Shown: in pieces, positions 35,925 through 47,956 of the stretch
Numbering within the stretch: the stretch's first letter is position 1
How the letters are laid out: each line of letters starts with the position of its first letter
Origin: Cymodocea nodosa
Lineage: Eukaryota > Streptophyta > Magnoliopsida > Alismatales > Cymodoceaceae
DNA: 64,000 nucleotides
Direction of reading: 5' to 3'
NCBI GenBank assembly: GCA_036874045.1
Contig: CM072337.1
Location: 3,596,001-3,660,000, forward strand
Translations under genes and position numbers: made by a program
Notes under the pieces: generated by a model
Seen by the model: the letters and a program-made list of their open reading frames with translations, nothing else
Told to the model about the DNA's origin: nothing
Databases searched by the model: none

Positions 35925-37260
35925 TGAAAGATTACAACAAATATTTACTGAAAAACAAGAAGAAATTAGAGAAATTTTTGAAAAAGTACAAGTAAACATT
36001 CCTTTGTTAGACTTATTGCAGAAAATGCCACCTTGTGCTAAATTTCTTAAGGATTAGTGTACTAAGAAAGGAGAGTGAAAATTTTTAAGGAAAGTCTTTT
36101 TAGCCAAGCAAAGTAGTTCCCTATTTCTGCCACAAATTCCTAAAAAGTTATCTGATCTTGGAATCCCTGTTATATCATGCACCATAGGAAATACTATTCT
36201 AGAAAGAACCTTAATAGACCTAGGTGCAGGTATAAATGTTATGCTGAGTGATATATTTGCATCCTTAGGATTAGAAGGCTTAATCCCTACTAGGACTATT
36301 ATTTAATTAGCTGATAGAAGTATAAGATACCTTAGAGGAAAAATAAAGGATGTCTTAATTAAAATAAAAAACTTCATATATCCTATTGATATTCTAATTT
36401 TGGATTCCCATCAAATTAAGCATCAAAATCATGACACATCTTTAATTTTGGGAAAGCCATTCTTAGCAACATTAGGGGCTATTATAAATTGTAAAACTAG
36501 AGTAATGAAGTTAGCATATGGTAATGAGGATACTCAATTAAACATTTTCAAACTAGAAAAGTTTGAGGAGTTAGAAATGTCCTTACATACTATAGACTTT
36601 TTAGAGGATGAAGGACATATGCTAGATGATGTGATTCAAGAAGAACTAAATAGGCAACTAAATTTTGAAAATTTAGGAGAAAGTGAAAGCATAAATGTAG
36701 AAGGAGATCAAGAAGAGATTAATATAGAAAACGAAAATCTTCAATTAGGAGCTCTAGCTTCTGATGGTCAACATTTAGATTTAAAACCCTTACCTCCTGA
36801 ATTAACCTATATATTTCTGGAAGAAAAACGAACATGTCCAATCATTATTGCTTCAGATTTAAAAGAGGATCAAATTGCAAAATTAAAAGATGTAGTAAAA
36901 ACTTATAAAGTGGTAATAGGATGGACTATGACTGATATAAAAGGGTTAAGTGCAACTTTATGCTGTCACTACATATATTTAGAAGAGAATGCTAAACTAG
37001 TTAGAATTCCTGAGAGGAGATTAAATCCAAACCTAAAAGAAGTAGTTAGGAAATAAATAGTGAAATGATTAGATAATGACATAATTTATCCTATTTTTGA
37101 TAGCTCATGGGTTAGTCCAATCCATGTAGTTCCTAAGAAATCAGGATTAACAGTTATTAGGAATGAAAGTCAGGACTTGATACCTACTAGAATTCAATCA
37201 TGCTGAAGAGTGTGTATAGACTATAGAAAGCTGAATGTTGTGACTAGGAAAGATCATTTT
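35925..37260 (+). pseudogene. Athila protease and start of reverse transcriptase (copy Q1)
   Basis: Protease: LPQIPKKL, CTIGNTILERTLIDLGAGINVM (active-site region with Asp kept; Ala-Gly where Athila normally has Ala-Ser), IILGKPFLAT-like ending. The RT N-terminus then follows: VVIGWTMTDIKGLS, RRLNPNLKEVV, DNDIIYPIFDSSWVSP, VPKKSG, CIDYRKLN, RKDHFPY. It is clean and open at 36400-37056. RT ends abruptly at 37260, before the catalytic YXDD region, where an inverted LTR fragment begins. The RNase H and integrase at 43307 could be the rest of the same element, with about 1 kb of RT lost. Confidence 0.88.
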
Positions 37261-37261
37261 C

Positions 37262-37836
37262 CCTATAAAATCATGAGTCCAGAATTGCAAGTTGATCTCC
37301 TCTTCAACATACTAGCATCAACCCAAAACCAAGGCTAGAAGCTTTACGATCTCCTGAGATATGAGTCGGTGCTTGGTGAAAATGGCTTCCCTTCCTACGA
37401 CGCGATCACTCCTCATAGTGGTTGTTAGACACCGTGTTTGGCTCGGAATCGACCCGACATCAAGAAAGTATCCTCACAAACCTCCGATGGTTGGTGATTA
37501 TGGTGGTGGTGGTGATGGTAGTGTGGAACTTCAGGAAACTTCTGATGCTGCTTGCAGTTAGCGCGGTCCTCCTCCTCTACACACACATTGGTCACACCCT
37601 TCATTTTTTTCTCATTGTCTTTTATATTTCTTGGTAGTAATTGCTTCGGCTTCGATGATCGGTTGGATTTCCTTCGTTCATATCAACGATGGTGATTTCT
37701 TCTTCCATCCACGAGCGATTTCCTACGTGATACGTGCAATCGTGGTTTTCCTTCAAATGTCCTGTTTCTGTAACCGCTACAGTGGCATATTAGAAAATAA
37801 ATGGTCCGTGGAGTTACAGATAACTTAACAGACTTA
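37262..37836 (-). repeat. Internal fragment of Athila-type LTR, minus orientation
   Basis: It matches 1555-2100 and 42180-42720. It joins head to head with the plus LTR at 37837, making an inverted pair with 38580-39150. It includes the GC-richer island and its reading frame (37361-37561). Confidence 0.85.
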
Positions 37837-39939
37837 TGTTTAGAATGAAAAAGTGCATATTATTAACGGTTAAATGATGGTTAATTGCATAATATTTAGC
37901 TTATTATATAAGAATTAAGCCATTATGTTGTAATTGCACTGTTATATGCTTTAATTGAAGAATTTGCTTAAATTGGGGGAAATAATGTTAATTTAGTACA
38001 TTTATGAACTATCGGTAAGTTGCAGGCTGTGAAATTCTTAAGTGTCCGAATTTTTTGATAATTCGGACAATTATGTTTAATAGACCGAATATGTATCGGA
38101 CAGTTATGTTTTGAGAGAATATTTTATTATTCCCTGAAGTACACGTGTCAAAACCATAATGAATGACTTAAGTGAACTTTCGGTGAGTTATCTGTAACTA
38201 TCCGAAATTGCAGCTGGGCATCGAATAGTTATCCCTGTAACTCTCCGAAATCTCTTTTTATTTATAAAATAGCTAAAGACATGTGTCGTGTTCTAGGAAA
38301 TTGACTTAAGTGGATTTTTGGTGAGTTAGCTGTAACTATCCGAAATGCATCTAAGCATCGGATAGTTAGACCTGTAACTCTCCGAAATGTTATTTTATGA
38401 TTAAACTGTTGTTGACACGTGTTGAGATCTGGTAGATTTACTTAAGTTATATATTGGTGAGTTATTTGTAAGTATCCGAAATGCATCTGAGCATTGGATA
38501 GTTAAGTTTATAAGTATCCGAAATGCACCTGAGCATCGGATAGTTAAATTTATGCATGTGTTTTATAGTTAAATCAACGAAGAAAGTCCATTGGGTTATC
38601 TATAACTCCACAGACTATATATTTTCTAATATGCAACTATAGCGGTTGTAGGAACAGACAGTTGGAAGAGAAAAACCACGTTTGCACGTATCGCGTAGGG
38701 AAAGAAATCATCACCGTTAATGCGAATGAAGGAAATCCAACCAACCATTCAAGCAGAAGCAGTTACTATTGAAGAAATATAAAAGAAAAGAAGAAAAAAG
38801 AAGAAGTGTGTGATCGATGGGCGGACAGTGTGTGCAGAGGAGGATCGGCGACGCAATTCTTTGAAGTACTACACCAACAATCATCATCACCACCATCATC
38901 ACCACCATAATCACCAACCATCGAAGGTCTATGAGGATACTTGCTTGATGTCGGGTCGATTCCGAACCAAACACAGTGCTTGACAACCATTGTGAGGAGT
39001 GATCGAGTCGCGGGAAGGGAAGCCATTTTCACCAAGTGCTGACTCATATTTCAAGAGATCGTAAAGCTTTTAGCCTTGGCTTCGGGTTGATGCCTGTATG
39101 CTGAAGAGGAGATCATCTTGCAATTCTGGACTCGCGATTCTTTAGGGAGAGGAACATGATTGTAAGTGATTTAATTTGTAGTGGTGTAATTGTGTTGCAA
39201 GTAGTGTTAGAAGTATTTACTGTCAAGTGAGATTACTTTACATTTCACCTATCGCCCATTTCCATATTCATATTAAAACAAAAATACCAAAAACAATTTA
39301 TCTATGTTTGTATGTTGTATTTGAGTGTTGTATTGTTTGTGTTGTATCGTGATTAATGTTATCTTTGTCAGTATTGTGATTGTTTTATGTTTACTTTAGT
39401 TTTACAGTTTACTGAAATTGGTTCGTTCAAAAGACTTAAAGTTTTTAATGGTTACTGTTTGAATTATCTGAATGTTAGTATTGCTTAATGATAAATCCAA
39501 TGTTAACTAACATTAAAGAGCTTAATTGATGTTATTTACAATCTATGGAATCGCCCAATGGTTGGCCGAATTCCTCTATAAATAGCAGAATTAAAAAGAA
39601 AAGGCAGGCTCGTGGAGTTAACTTAAGTCCACGAGGTTAGTCTGTTGAGTTAGCCATAACTTAACGAACTTAGTCCGTTGAGTTAGTTGTAATTCAACGG
39701 AGAGTTTATTGAATATATAAATTTGATTTTTAACAAACGAACAGTTCTCAAGTTCGTCAGCAATTCCCTATGGGATCGACCTGTACTTGCACACTGATAC
39801 AATAGACATTGTGCACTTGGAGTTAAAGTACAAATTGGAATTAATATCTAAATTGTATTAAAGGTTGTTGGTTTACTTCTAAAAGAGAGAATAGGCATAA
39901 AGATAAATTGACTAAGTAAAAATAGAAGTAACAAATCCA
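37837..39939 (+). repeat. Athila-type LTR, complete, plus orientation
   Basis: About 2.1 kb, from tgtttagaatgaaaaag to aacaaatcca, followed by a weak PBS-like tagtgtagtgctggga. It carries the densest motif array of this LTR family (38040-38560), including TCGGATAGTTA followed by TAACTCTCCGAAA, in the same arrangement as in copia R2 and R3 LTRs. Confidence 0.88.
38766..39047 (-). other. Antisense reading frame in GC-richer island of the Athila LTR
   Basis: About 90 codons, with a core VWFGIDPTSSKYPHRPSMVG followed by a Gly/Asp run. The same frame, partly open, can be read on the corresponding strand in the other LTR copies (near 1640-1830, 30298-30513 on the minus strand, 37361-37561, 42270-42430). 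The island is visibly richer in G and C than its surroundings. I do not recognise the protein; it may be chance, or an old captured fragment. Confidence 0.3.
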
Positions 39940-39962
39940 AGTTTTTCTAGTGTAGTGCTGGG

Positions 39963-40582
39963 AAAACCCAAACAACTTACTTTGTTGATTGAACTATAAA
40001 ACACATGCAATAAAGAAATAAGCCGCTAACATAACGCGCTACCTTAGTGTGTATTCATGTAACTCAACGCGTATAGTTATGCTAACTTAACGAGTTAAAC
40101 ATGTACATCTCACGTGATATACTAAAGCATTTAAATTCAATATGTGCATAATTCTATCTTAACAAGTTCAAATATTTCGGACACTTACGAACCTAACTAT
40201 CCGATACTCAGATGCATTTCGGATAGTTACAGATAACCTTTTGAAAATCCACTTAAGTCATGCATTGTAGTTTCAACACGTGTAATCTAGGAAATAATAA
40301 AATATTCTTTAAGCATTTAAAACATAACTGTCTAGTACATTAAACATAACTCTCCGAAATAACAGAAAATTTGGATACTTAAGAATTTCACAGCCTACAA
40401 TTTATCGATAGTTCAAAAATGTATTAAATTAACATTAATTCCCTAGAATTATGCAGATTCTTTTATTAAAGCATCTAACAGTGCAATTATAACATAATGC
40501 TTAATTCTCGCATAATAAGTTAAATATTATGCAATTAACCATCATTTAACCGTTAATATTATGCACTTTTTCATTCTAAACA
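39963..40582 (-). repeat. Athila-type LTR 5' part, minus orientation
   Basis: On the minus strand it starts TGTTTAG at 40582 and runs 620 bases before being cut at the junction with the plus LTR (39939-39963). It interrupts a gag fragment at 40583. Confidence 0.85.
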
Positions 40583-41315
40583 ACTTTCATGATGTTGTAT
40601 TTCATTTTCATGATTATGATCTTCAACTATTTTTAGTTTTAAATTGCATTCTTTAAATTCTATTACATTGGTATTTTCTTTTTTTGGTATATCTTGCAAA
40701 TTATGCACTTCTATAACATTAAATTTTTCATTTGTGTTTTCCTATTGCATAACTTGTAATTTCATTGTAAATTTGTCCAATGCTTTTAATTTTCTTTCTA
40801 GATCATCTAATCTCATTACATTCAATTTTTGATCAATTTTCATTATGATTTTTTCAGTTTCATATATAATATTAATTTTAGGTTCTCTATATTCTTCCTT
40901 ATAGTTTAATTGGTTGACTTCTTGTTGCTGACATATGTATTGTTCCAATTTATCCATGTTTTGCTCTAAGCTACGCTCTAGTCTGTTATACCTATCCCAA
41001 ACTTCTGTCTCTCAACATATTATACATTCTAAACTGACCATCAGTTGGGTAAACTATAGGATTCTCATACTCAACTCTATTATATTGATTATAATTCATT
41101 TGTTGTTCATGTGATCTAACCATCTGCGAGTGTCTTAGTTTCAAACAATCAGAGATGTCGTGACCTTATAAATTGCAGAATTCACATATGTTAACTATAG
41201 GTTTTAGAAATCTTTGAGCATAGGCATATGCCATATTCTCAATTATAGAATAAAACACACAACACTCCTCCTGCTATTAAAACAAAACAGCATTCACAAT
41301 TGCTTAGCTTCTCAA
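40583..41315 (-). pseudogene. Athila-type gag fragment with zinc knuckle (copy Q2)
   Basis: Minus-strand counterpart of 34944-35680: knuckle region near 41160-41200, YENPIVYP near 41045, coiled coil MDKLEQYICQQQEVNQ at 40900-40957 and the linker NTNEKFNVIEVHNLQ. Like Q1 it begins right after the PBS, without a capsid domain. It ends where the LTR at 40582 begins. Confidence 0.75.
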
Positions 41316-41333
41316 TCCCCGACAATGGCACCA
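41316..41333 (-). other. tRNA-Asp primer binding site (copy Q2)
   Basis: The minus strand reads TGGTGCCATTGTCGGGGA: three transitions from TGGCGCCGTTGCCGGGGA, seven bases inside the LTR. Confidence 0.82.
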
Positions 41334-41340
41334 GAAAACT

Positions 41341-43306
41341 TGTTTTGGGGTTTTGTTAACTTCTATTTTTAAACTTGTTTAATTTGTCTTTATGTTTATA
41401 TCAAAATTACTTTTAGAAGTAAACAAACAACCTTTCACACAAATTAGATATTAATTCCAATTTGTATTTTAACTACAAGTGCACAATGTATATTGTATTT
41501 GTGTGCAAGTACAGGTCAATCCCACAGAGATTAAGTAAGAATTGTGTATTGTTTTGATTTTTATATTGGAGTTTATAGGTGTTTTGTAAGCACTCTGTTG
41601 AGTTAAGATTAACACAACAGACTTAGTTCATGGAGTTATGGCTAACTCAACGGACTGACCTCGTGGACTTAAGTTAACTCCACGAGCCTATCTTTCAAGT
41701 TAGATACTGCTATTTACAGAGGAATTTGGTCAACCATTGGGTAGTTCCATAGAATGTAAATAACATCAATTAAGCTCTTTAATGTTAGTTAATATTATAT
41801 TTATCATTAAGCAACACTAACATTCAAATATTTCAAACAGTAATCGTTAAAATCTTTAAGTATGTGGAACAAACCAATTTCAGTAAACAATAAAACTATT
41901 TTCTATTTTCTAAATCAAACAAACATAAAAAATTCACAATACTGACAATGATAACATTAATCACGATACGAAACAAACAATACAACACTTTAATACTAAA
42001 TGTAAACATAGATAATTTGTTGTTTTTGGTATTTTTGTTTTGATATGTTCCTGAAGATGAATGAAAGGTGAAAAGTAAAAATCTCTATCGATAGTAAAAA
42101 CTTCTATCACTACATGCGACGTGAATACACCATTGAAAACTTAATTACTTACAATCTTGCCTCCTCTCCCTATAGAATCGTGAATCCAAAATTGTAAGAT
42201 GATCTCCTCTTCAGCATATTGGCATCAACCCGAAACCAAGGCTAGAAGCTTTACGATCTCCTAAGATATGAGTCGGTGCTTGGTGAAAATGGCTTCCCTT
42301 CTCGTGATGTGATCACTCCTCACAATGGTTGTCAGTCACCGTGTTTGGCTTAGAATCGACCCGACATCAAGAAAGTATCCTCATAGACCTCTAAAGGTTG
42401 GTGATTTTGGTGGTGGTGTGGAGCTTTAGGGAACTTCCGACGCTTCCTACAGTTAGTGCAGTCCTCCACCTCTACACACACACTTTCTTCGTCTTTATCT
42501 TCTTCTTTTATATTTCTTTCTATAGTAACTGCTTTTGCTTAGATGATCGGTTGGATTTCCTTCATTCATATCAATGATGATGATTTCTTCTTCATTCCAC
42601 AAGTGAATTCCTATGTGATATGTGTGATCATGATTTTCCTTCGAATGTCTTGTTTCTACAACTGCTATAGTGGCATATTAGAAAATAAATGGTTTGTGGA
42701 GTTATAGATAACTCAATGGACTTACTTCATTGATTTAACTGTAAAACACGTGCAATAAAGAAATAACTCATAAGCTACTAATACAACATGCTTCCTTAGT
42801 GTATATTCAAGTAACTCAATGCATATAGTTATGCTAACTTAACGAGTTAAACATGTGCAGCTCATGTGATATACTAAAGCATTTAAATTCAACACCTGCA
42901 TAATTCTAACTTAATGAGTTCAGATATACAACTTACGATTTTTACTCACTAACTCAATGAGTTGTTACTTGTACTTTTTATATCTTTAAGCCTTTAACTC
43001 AACAAGTTGTTACTGTGTACCTAAATATTCTTTTAGCGTTTAAAACATAATTGTCCAGTACTTTAAATATAACTCTCCGAAATAATAGAAAATTTGGATA
43101 CTTAAGAATTTCATAGCCTAGAATTCACTAACAATTCAGAAATGTACTTAATTCACATTAATTCCTTGAAATTATGTAGATTCCTTCATTAAATCATATA
43201 ATAGTGCAATTATAACATAATGACTTAATTCTCATATGATAAGCTAAATATTATGCAATTAACCATCATTTAATCGTTAATATTATGCACTTTTTCATTC
43301 TAAACA
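41341..43306 (-). repeat. Athila-type LTR, complete, minus orientation (5' LTR of Q2)
   Basis: 1,966 bp with TG and CA ends, followed on the minus strand by PBS and gag. It separates RNase H (43307 onward) from whatever lay before it. Confidence 0.9.
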
Positions 43307-43680
43307 AGCAGTGCTAGGACAGAAGATAGAAAAATCTCCTAGAGTGATTCATTATGTAAGCAAAACTTTAAATGATGCTCAAGTTAATTATACAACTACT
43401 GAAAAAGAACTGTTAACGGTTGTGTTTGCCTTAGAAAAGTTTAGATCATATCTGATTGGAGCTAAAGTGAGAGTATACATGGATCATTCAGCTTTAAAAC
43501 ACCTAATAGTAAAGAAAGAGACTAAACCTAGATTGATCTGATGGATATTATTATTACAAGAATTTGATCTAGAAATTAAAGATAAAAAAGGTTGTGAGAA
43601 TGTAGTAGCAGATCATTTATCAAGATTACAAATAGAAAAATCAAACATTGAAATTAAGGATGATTTTCCTGATGAATAAT
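43307..43680 (+). pseudogene. Gypsy RNase H (C-terminal part)
   Basis: Starts mid-domain with [21 protein letters not shown], then [23 protein letters not shown] (catalytic Glu in TEKE) and MDHSALKHL (catalytic Asp), followed by the connection to integrase with [11 protein letters not shown]. It degrades the RNA strand during reverse transcription. The palm and catalytic RT region upstream is missing because an Athila LTR abuts it. A TGA near 43540 and a TAA at 43678 interrupt the frame. Confidence 0.9.
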
Positions 43681-43682
43681 TA

Positions 43683-44996
43683 ATGACCATAAACACAATG
43701 CCTTGGTATGCAGGCATAGTTAATTACTTAGTTACTAGTTTAACACCTAAGGATTGGAATAGACAAGATAAGAAATTGTTCTTTTCAAGAGTAAAATATT
43801 ACTATTGGGAAGACCCATACTTATTTAAGAAATGTCCTGATCTAATTTTAATGAGGTGTGTTCCAAAAACTAAATATCAGAGCATATTGTCTTTTTGTCA
43901 TGACCAAGCATGTGGACTACATTTTGGTTCAAGGAAAACTACTACTAAAATTCTACAAAGTGGATTTTATTGGCCAACACTATTCAAAGATGCTCATAAA
44001 TACTGCTTAAGTTATTTAAGATGTCAACAAATAGGAAGAATATCAAAGAGGAATATGATGCCTCTGAACCCTATTGTTAAGGTTGAAATCTTTGATGTGT
44101 GGGGAATAGATTTTATGGGTTCATTTCCTATGTCTAATCAATTTAATTATATATTGTTAGGGGTAGATTATGTATCTAAATAAATAGAAGCTATTCCTAC
44201 AAAAACTAATGACAACAAAGTAGTAATACATTTTATAAGAAATAATATAATTGCTAGATTTGGAATACCTAAAGCTATTATTAGTGATAGAAGAACTCAT
44301 TTCTGTAATAGAAGTTTTGAAGCCTTAATGAAAAAATATGGAGTAAGTCACAAAATTGTAACATCATATCATCTGCAAATAAGTGGACAAGTAGAAAGTG
44401 CAAACAAACAAATTAAGTTAATCTTAGAAAAAGTAGTAAATCCTACTAGAAAAGATTGGGCTAATAGATTAATAGATGCACTTTGGGCTTATAAAACTGC
44501 TTATAAGACAAGCTTAGGTATGTCACCTTTTAGACTAGTATATGGAAAAGGTTGCCATTTACTAGTTGAAATTGAACATAAAGCTTATTGCGCATTAAAA
44601 ACTCTGAACACTAATTTAAATCAAGTTGTTGAAAATAGAAAAATGCAATTGATTGAATTAGAAGAATTTAGGAATGAAGCTTATTTGAAAACTGTAAAAG
44701 AAAAAGAGAAAATGAAGTTCTAGCATAATTAGAAAATTATTCCAAAAACTTTTGAAATAGGACAAGAAGTATATCTTTACATGACTAGACTTCATAACCA
44801 TCCAGGAAAATTAAGATCTAGATGGGTATGACCTTATATTATTCGAAATATTTATTCCTATAGAGCTATTGAAATTGAAAATCCTAAAAATTAAAATATA
44901 TTTAAAGTAAATGGACAAAGACTTAGACCTATTCTGAAGATTCCAAAAAGTTCCTTTGGAATTTTAGAAGAAGAGTAGAGGACTACTCGAGCTTTA
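43683..44996 (+). pseudogene. Gypsy (Athila-like) integrase
   Basis: Starts MPWYAGIVNYLV, typical of Athila integrases. HHCC finger (CHDQACGLHFG ... CLSYLRCQQIG), core with WGIDFMGSFP, SDRRTHF (usual Gly-Gly after Asp changed to Arg-Arg) and GQVESANKQIK, which supplies Glu. The C-terminal part has GMSPFRLVYGKGCHLLVEIEHKAYCALK and GQEVYLYMTRL, with end near 44985. TAA near 44181 sits where Trp is usual. There is no chromodomain. It is on the same strand as, and 730 bases before, ORF X copy B. Confidence 0.92.
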
Positions 44997-45729
44997 CTTA
45001 GTAAGAAATAGATATAAGTATTAAAAAAAAAAATTTATTTAAACATAGTCATGGTTCAACCGGAAGAAATTATCAATTTTACTGAAATATATATTAAAAG
45101 AAAAATATTGTTATGGTCACACCGAAAGGATCCATTAGTTTGACTAGAACATAAAAACATAAAAAAATATATATATTATATTGAGTAAAAATGTCGATTT
45201 TACTTAAGCATGGTATTGGTTCAACTAGTAGAAAAAAAGAAAAAAAGTATTTAATTTCGATTCAACCAAGGAATATAACAGTTTGACCGAAATTCTAAAA
45301 TGTTGAAAAATTAAGAATTAGTTAGATCGGAAATTTTTTGATTTTTATTGAATTAAAAATTATTATTATAAGTATTTTTATCAATTATAACTTTACGTGA
45401 GGTTCGTTGAGTTACGATTAACTCAACAAACTTACTTTGTTGAGTCTAAGATAAGTTAACAAACTTACTCCATTGAGTTAACTGTAACTCAACGGAGTAC
45501 TGCAGCCAAGTCCACAAACTTAGACCATGGAGTTAGCTGTAACTCCATGGAGAGGTAAGTGGGAGAATGAGAGTTTGCGCGGGAAAATGACCCAATTACT
45601 TGCCACAAACTTAGCGTTTATTTATACTAAAACTTAGGATTTGGGGGCATTATTCGTAAAATCATTTAGAACTTAGAATAGTAGATATCAGAGTGATTCT
45701 GTTCCATTCCGTTACACCATGAAGTCAAG
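44997..45729 (+). other. Noncoding stretch between integrase and ORF X (copy B)
   Basis: Very AT-rich, with repeated ggttcaacc/gaccgaa words (45050-45300), then GTTGAGTTA and TAACTCAACGGAGT inverted motifs (45405-45530), matching the left end of unit P copy A at 3649. A TATA-like tttatttatac lies near 45618, and also in copy A. I see no gene, LTR edge or primer site that I can defend. Confidence 0.55.
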
Positions 45730-47956
45730 ATGACGCTAGAGTTCTGGGAGGTAGTTAACACGATGAGATTTCTTAGAGAATCAGAAGAATGGCATACAAG
45801 ACAAAAGACTAGGAACACGACACAGGAAAAAGAACTAGAAAAGGTTGAATCTAATATCTTCTATTGGAGAAAAGTTTTGGTAGATTTAGATATTAGAATA
45901 CCTCAAATTGTGGAAACAAGAATTAACATAGCAACAGAAGTAGCTATGAATAGAGAAAGAAAAATAATTCCAAACAACGAGGTTGCCCTAGAATTAATCT
46001 AGTGTAAGTCACAACTCTGGTTTATAAGACATATTGTTGGACATGCCCGGTGGGAAATCAGGGAGCAACAGAGGAAAGCAATTGAAGAACCTGTAGCTGA
46101 AGAGCTGGTTGCTAAAAGACCTGTTACTGAGGAACAGCAGTCAAGACCATCTATTCCACCACCAAGGCCGTTAGAAAGAACAACATTTTTGGGGTCATCG
46201 ACACTAGAGGAATGGAGAGAATTTGTAGAGCTGGTTAAAGTTGCCAAGAGCCAAGGAAATTCTAAAGATATGGTTGTGGTAAAGACAAATTTACTATATG
46301 ATGCACTTTGTAAGAAAAGGGTCGAAGATAAGTTGAAGGCCCAATATAAAATTAAAGTGGAACAGCATCAAGAAGTAGCTAGATCAATGGCTGCAAGAGA
46401 AACTGAAGTTGGTCCTTCGAGATTAGTAGTTATGGAAAAAGTAAAATAGGAAGAGCCAATACCTATGGCTTTGAGGGCCTGCAGAGCCCAATTTTGTAGA
46501 CTTAATCTCATAAGAGGAAGAGGAAGATCAAGCATTGTTATTGAGAAAAAGAAAAGGAAAAAGGATAGTGCCTGAAGCTCAAGCAGACATGAAACCTAAG
46601 CTTATAATATCAGTAGGTCCTAAAGAGCCCATTTTTGTAGATCTACTATCCGAATCTGAGGAGTGGTAGCAGCAAGAGCAAAGAAAAGAAGAAAAATAGG
46701 CTAAAATTAGTCTACAGCCTGTACAAATAGAAGAAACTAAAGTTAGGGTAAAAGCTAATTTGCCCGTGACTTCATCCCAATCTGCCATAGAATAAAAAAG
46801 AACAGTGACAATACAAATTGATAGTTAGGAGGAAGACAAAATAGAAGAAGAAGCTGAACAAGTACATACTGAACAAAAAGAAAATGACTCGACAGATTCC
46901 ACTAAAGAGGGAGAGACTCTTCAGTAATTAATTGAAAGAATTCAAAAAAGAAGAGTGGAGAGTTCTGTCAGCTCTCCACCAGAGATAGAAAAAAGAGCTA
47001 AAATGCAAGAATCTTCGGATCATTTCCAACAAACTCAAGTTCAACAAATTGAAGAAGAAATTCAAGAACAAACCCCTTTAGAGCAACAAATTCAGATTCC
47101 CAACCCGGTTGAAGCAACTATTCTAAATGAAGTTCACTTTTGGAGTCAGGAAGCATATAACAAGTATCAAGAGATAAAGGGGTTTGATGTTATTTATAGT
47201 AGGCTAGTTGATTTGACTAGAATGGAGGAAATTAAGGAATTATTCAAATTCCAGGGCCTACTGAACTTTATTTTAAAAGAAAAAGGGCATGTTATATATG
47301 AAAATTTAGTGTGCTACTTTTATGCAAACTTGAGAGAGGAAGAAGGAAATTTAATTTCTAACGTAGAAGAAGTTAATGTACAAATAACACCAAAGCTTCT
47401 CCACAATATTTTTGGACTAAAAAATGATGGCATTGAAATCTTGGAAAATACAATTACAACTGAATGGACAGAACAAGCAATCAAGCAATGTTTGGCCATC
47501 GACCCTAGTGTGCCATTACTGAATAGACTAAAGTATTTAAATGGGAAATCACACATGGTGGCAAACATTTTAGTTAAAACTGTCTATCAGAGGCATGACC
47601 ACGACATTGAGCTGAGTCAATTTGTTAAATGGGCCACGTATGTAGTTGTAAATAGAATTCAAGTTAACTGGTGTCAAGTCTTCTTGTCAAAGATAAAGTC
47701 TGCAAAGAAGAAACTATTTTATGAAGATTTGATACTAGTATTAATGGAGGACGGTATTGACTTCACAAAATAGACATCCAAGAAGATAAGATCTAGAGCC
47801 ATTTTAGTGAAAGAATATAGAAATTATGCTGCAGCTGCTATTTCGATAGCTGGACCTTCTAGAGACATTACAGGAGCTGTAGAATTTATAAATCAATTAG
47901 AACAACAACTAGAAAAGCTCTAGAAGAAAGTAGATGAACTTAGGAAGAAAGATTAA
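45730..47956 (+). pseudogene. ORF X of unit P, copy B (better preserved)
   Basis: From ATG 45730 to TAA 47954-47956. The first 260 codons are in one frame with two TAG stops (46000, 46447); a one-base insertion near 46472 shifts it. The C-terminal 272 codons are open from 46955 to 47773, where a TAG replaces the Trp of copy A. Regions: MTLEFWEVV start, Pro-rich patch near residue 145 (SIPPPRPLE), charged middle, Glu/Gln-rich hinge, and the conserved domain from FWSQEAYNKYQEI to NRIQVNWCQVFLSKIKSAKKKLFYEDL. The late stop 12 codons before the end (LEKL then TAG) is shared with copy A, so it may be the real terminus or an old lesion. No catalytic motif is recognised. Confidence 0.72.
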
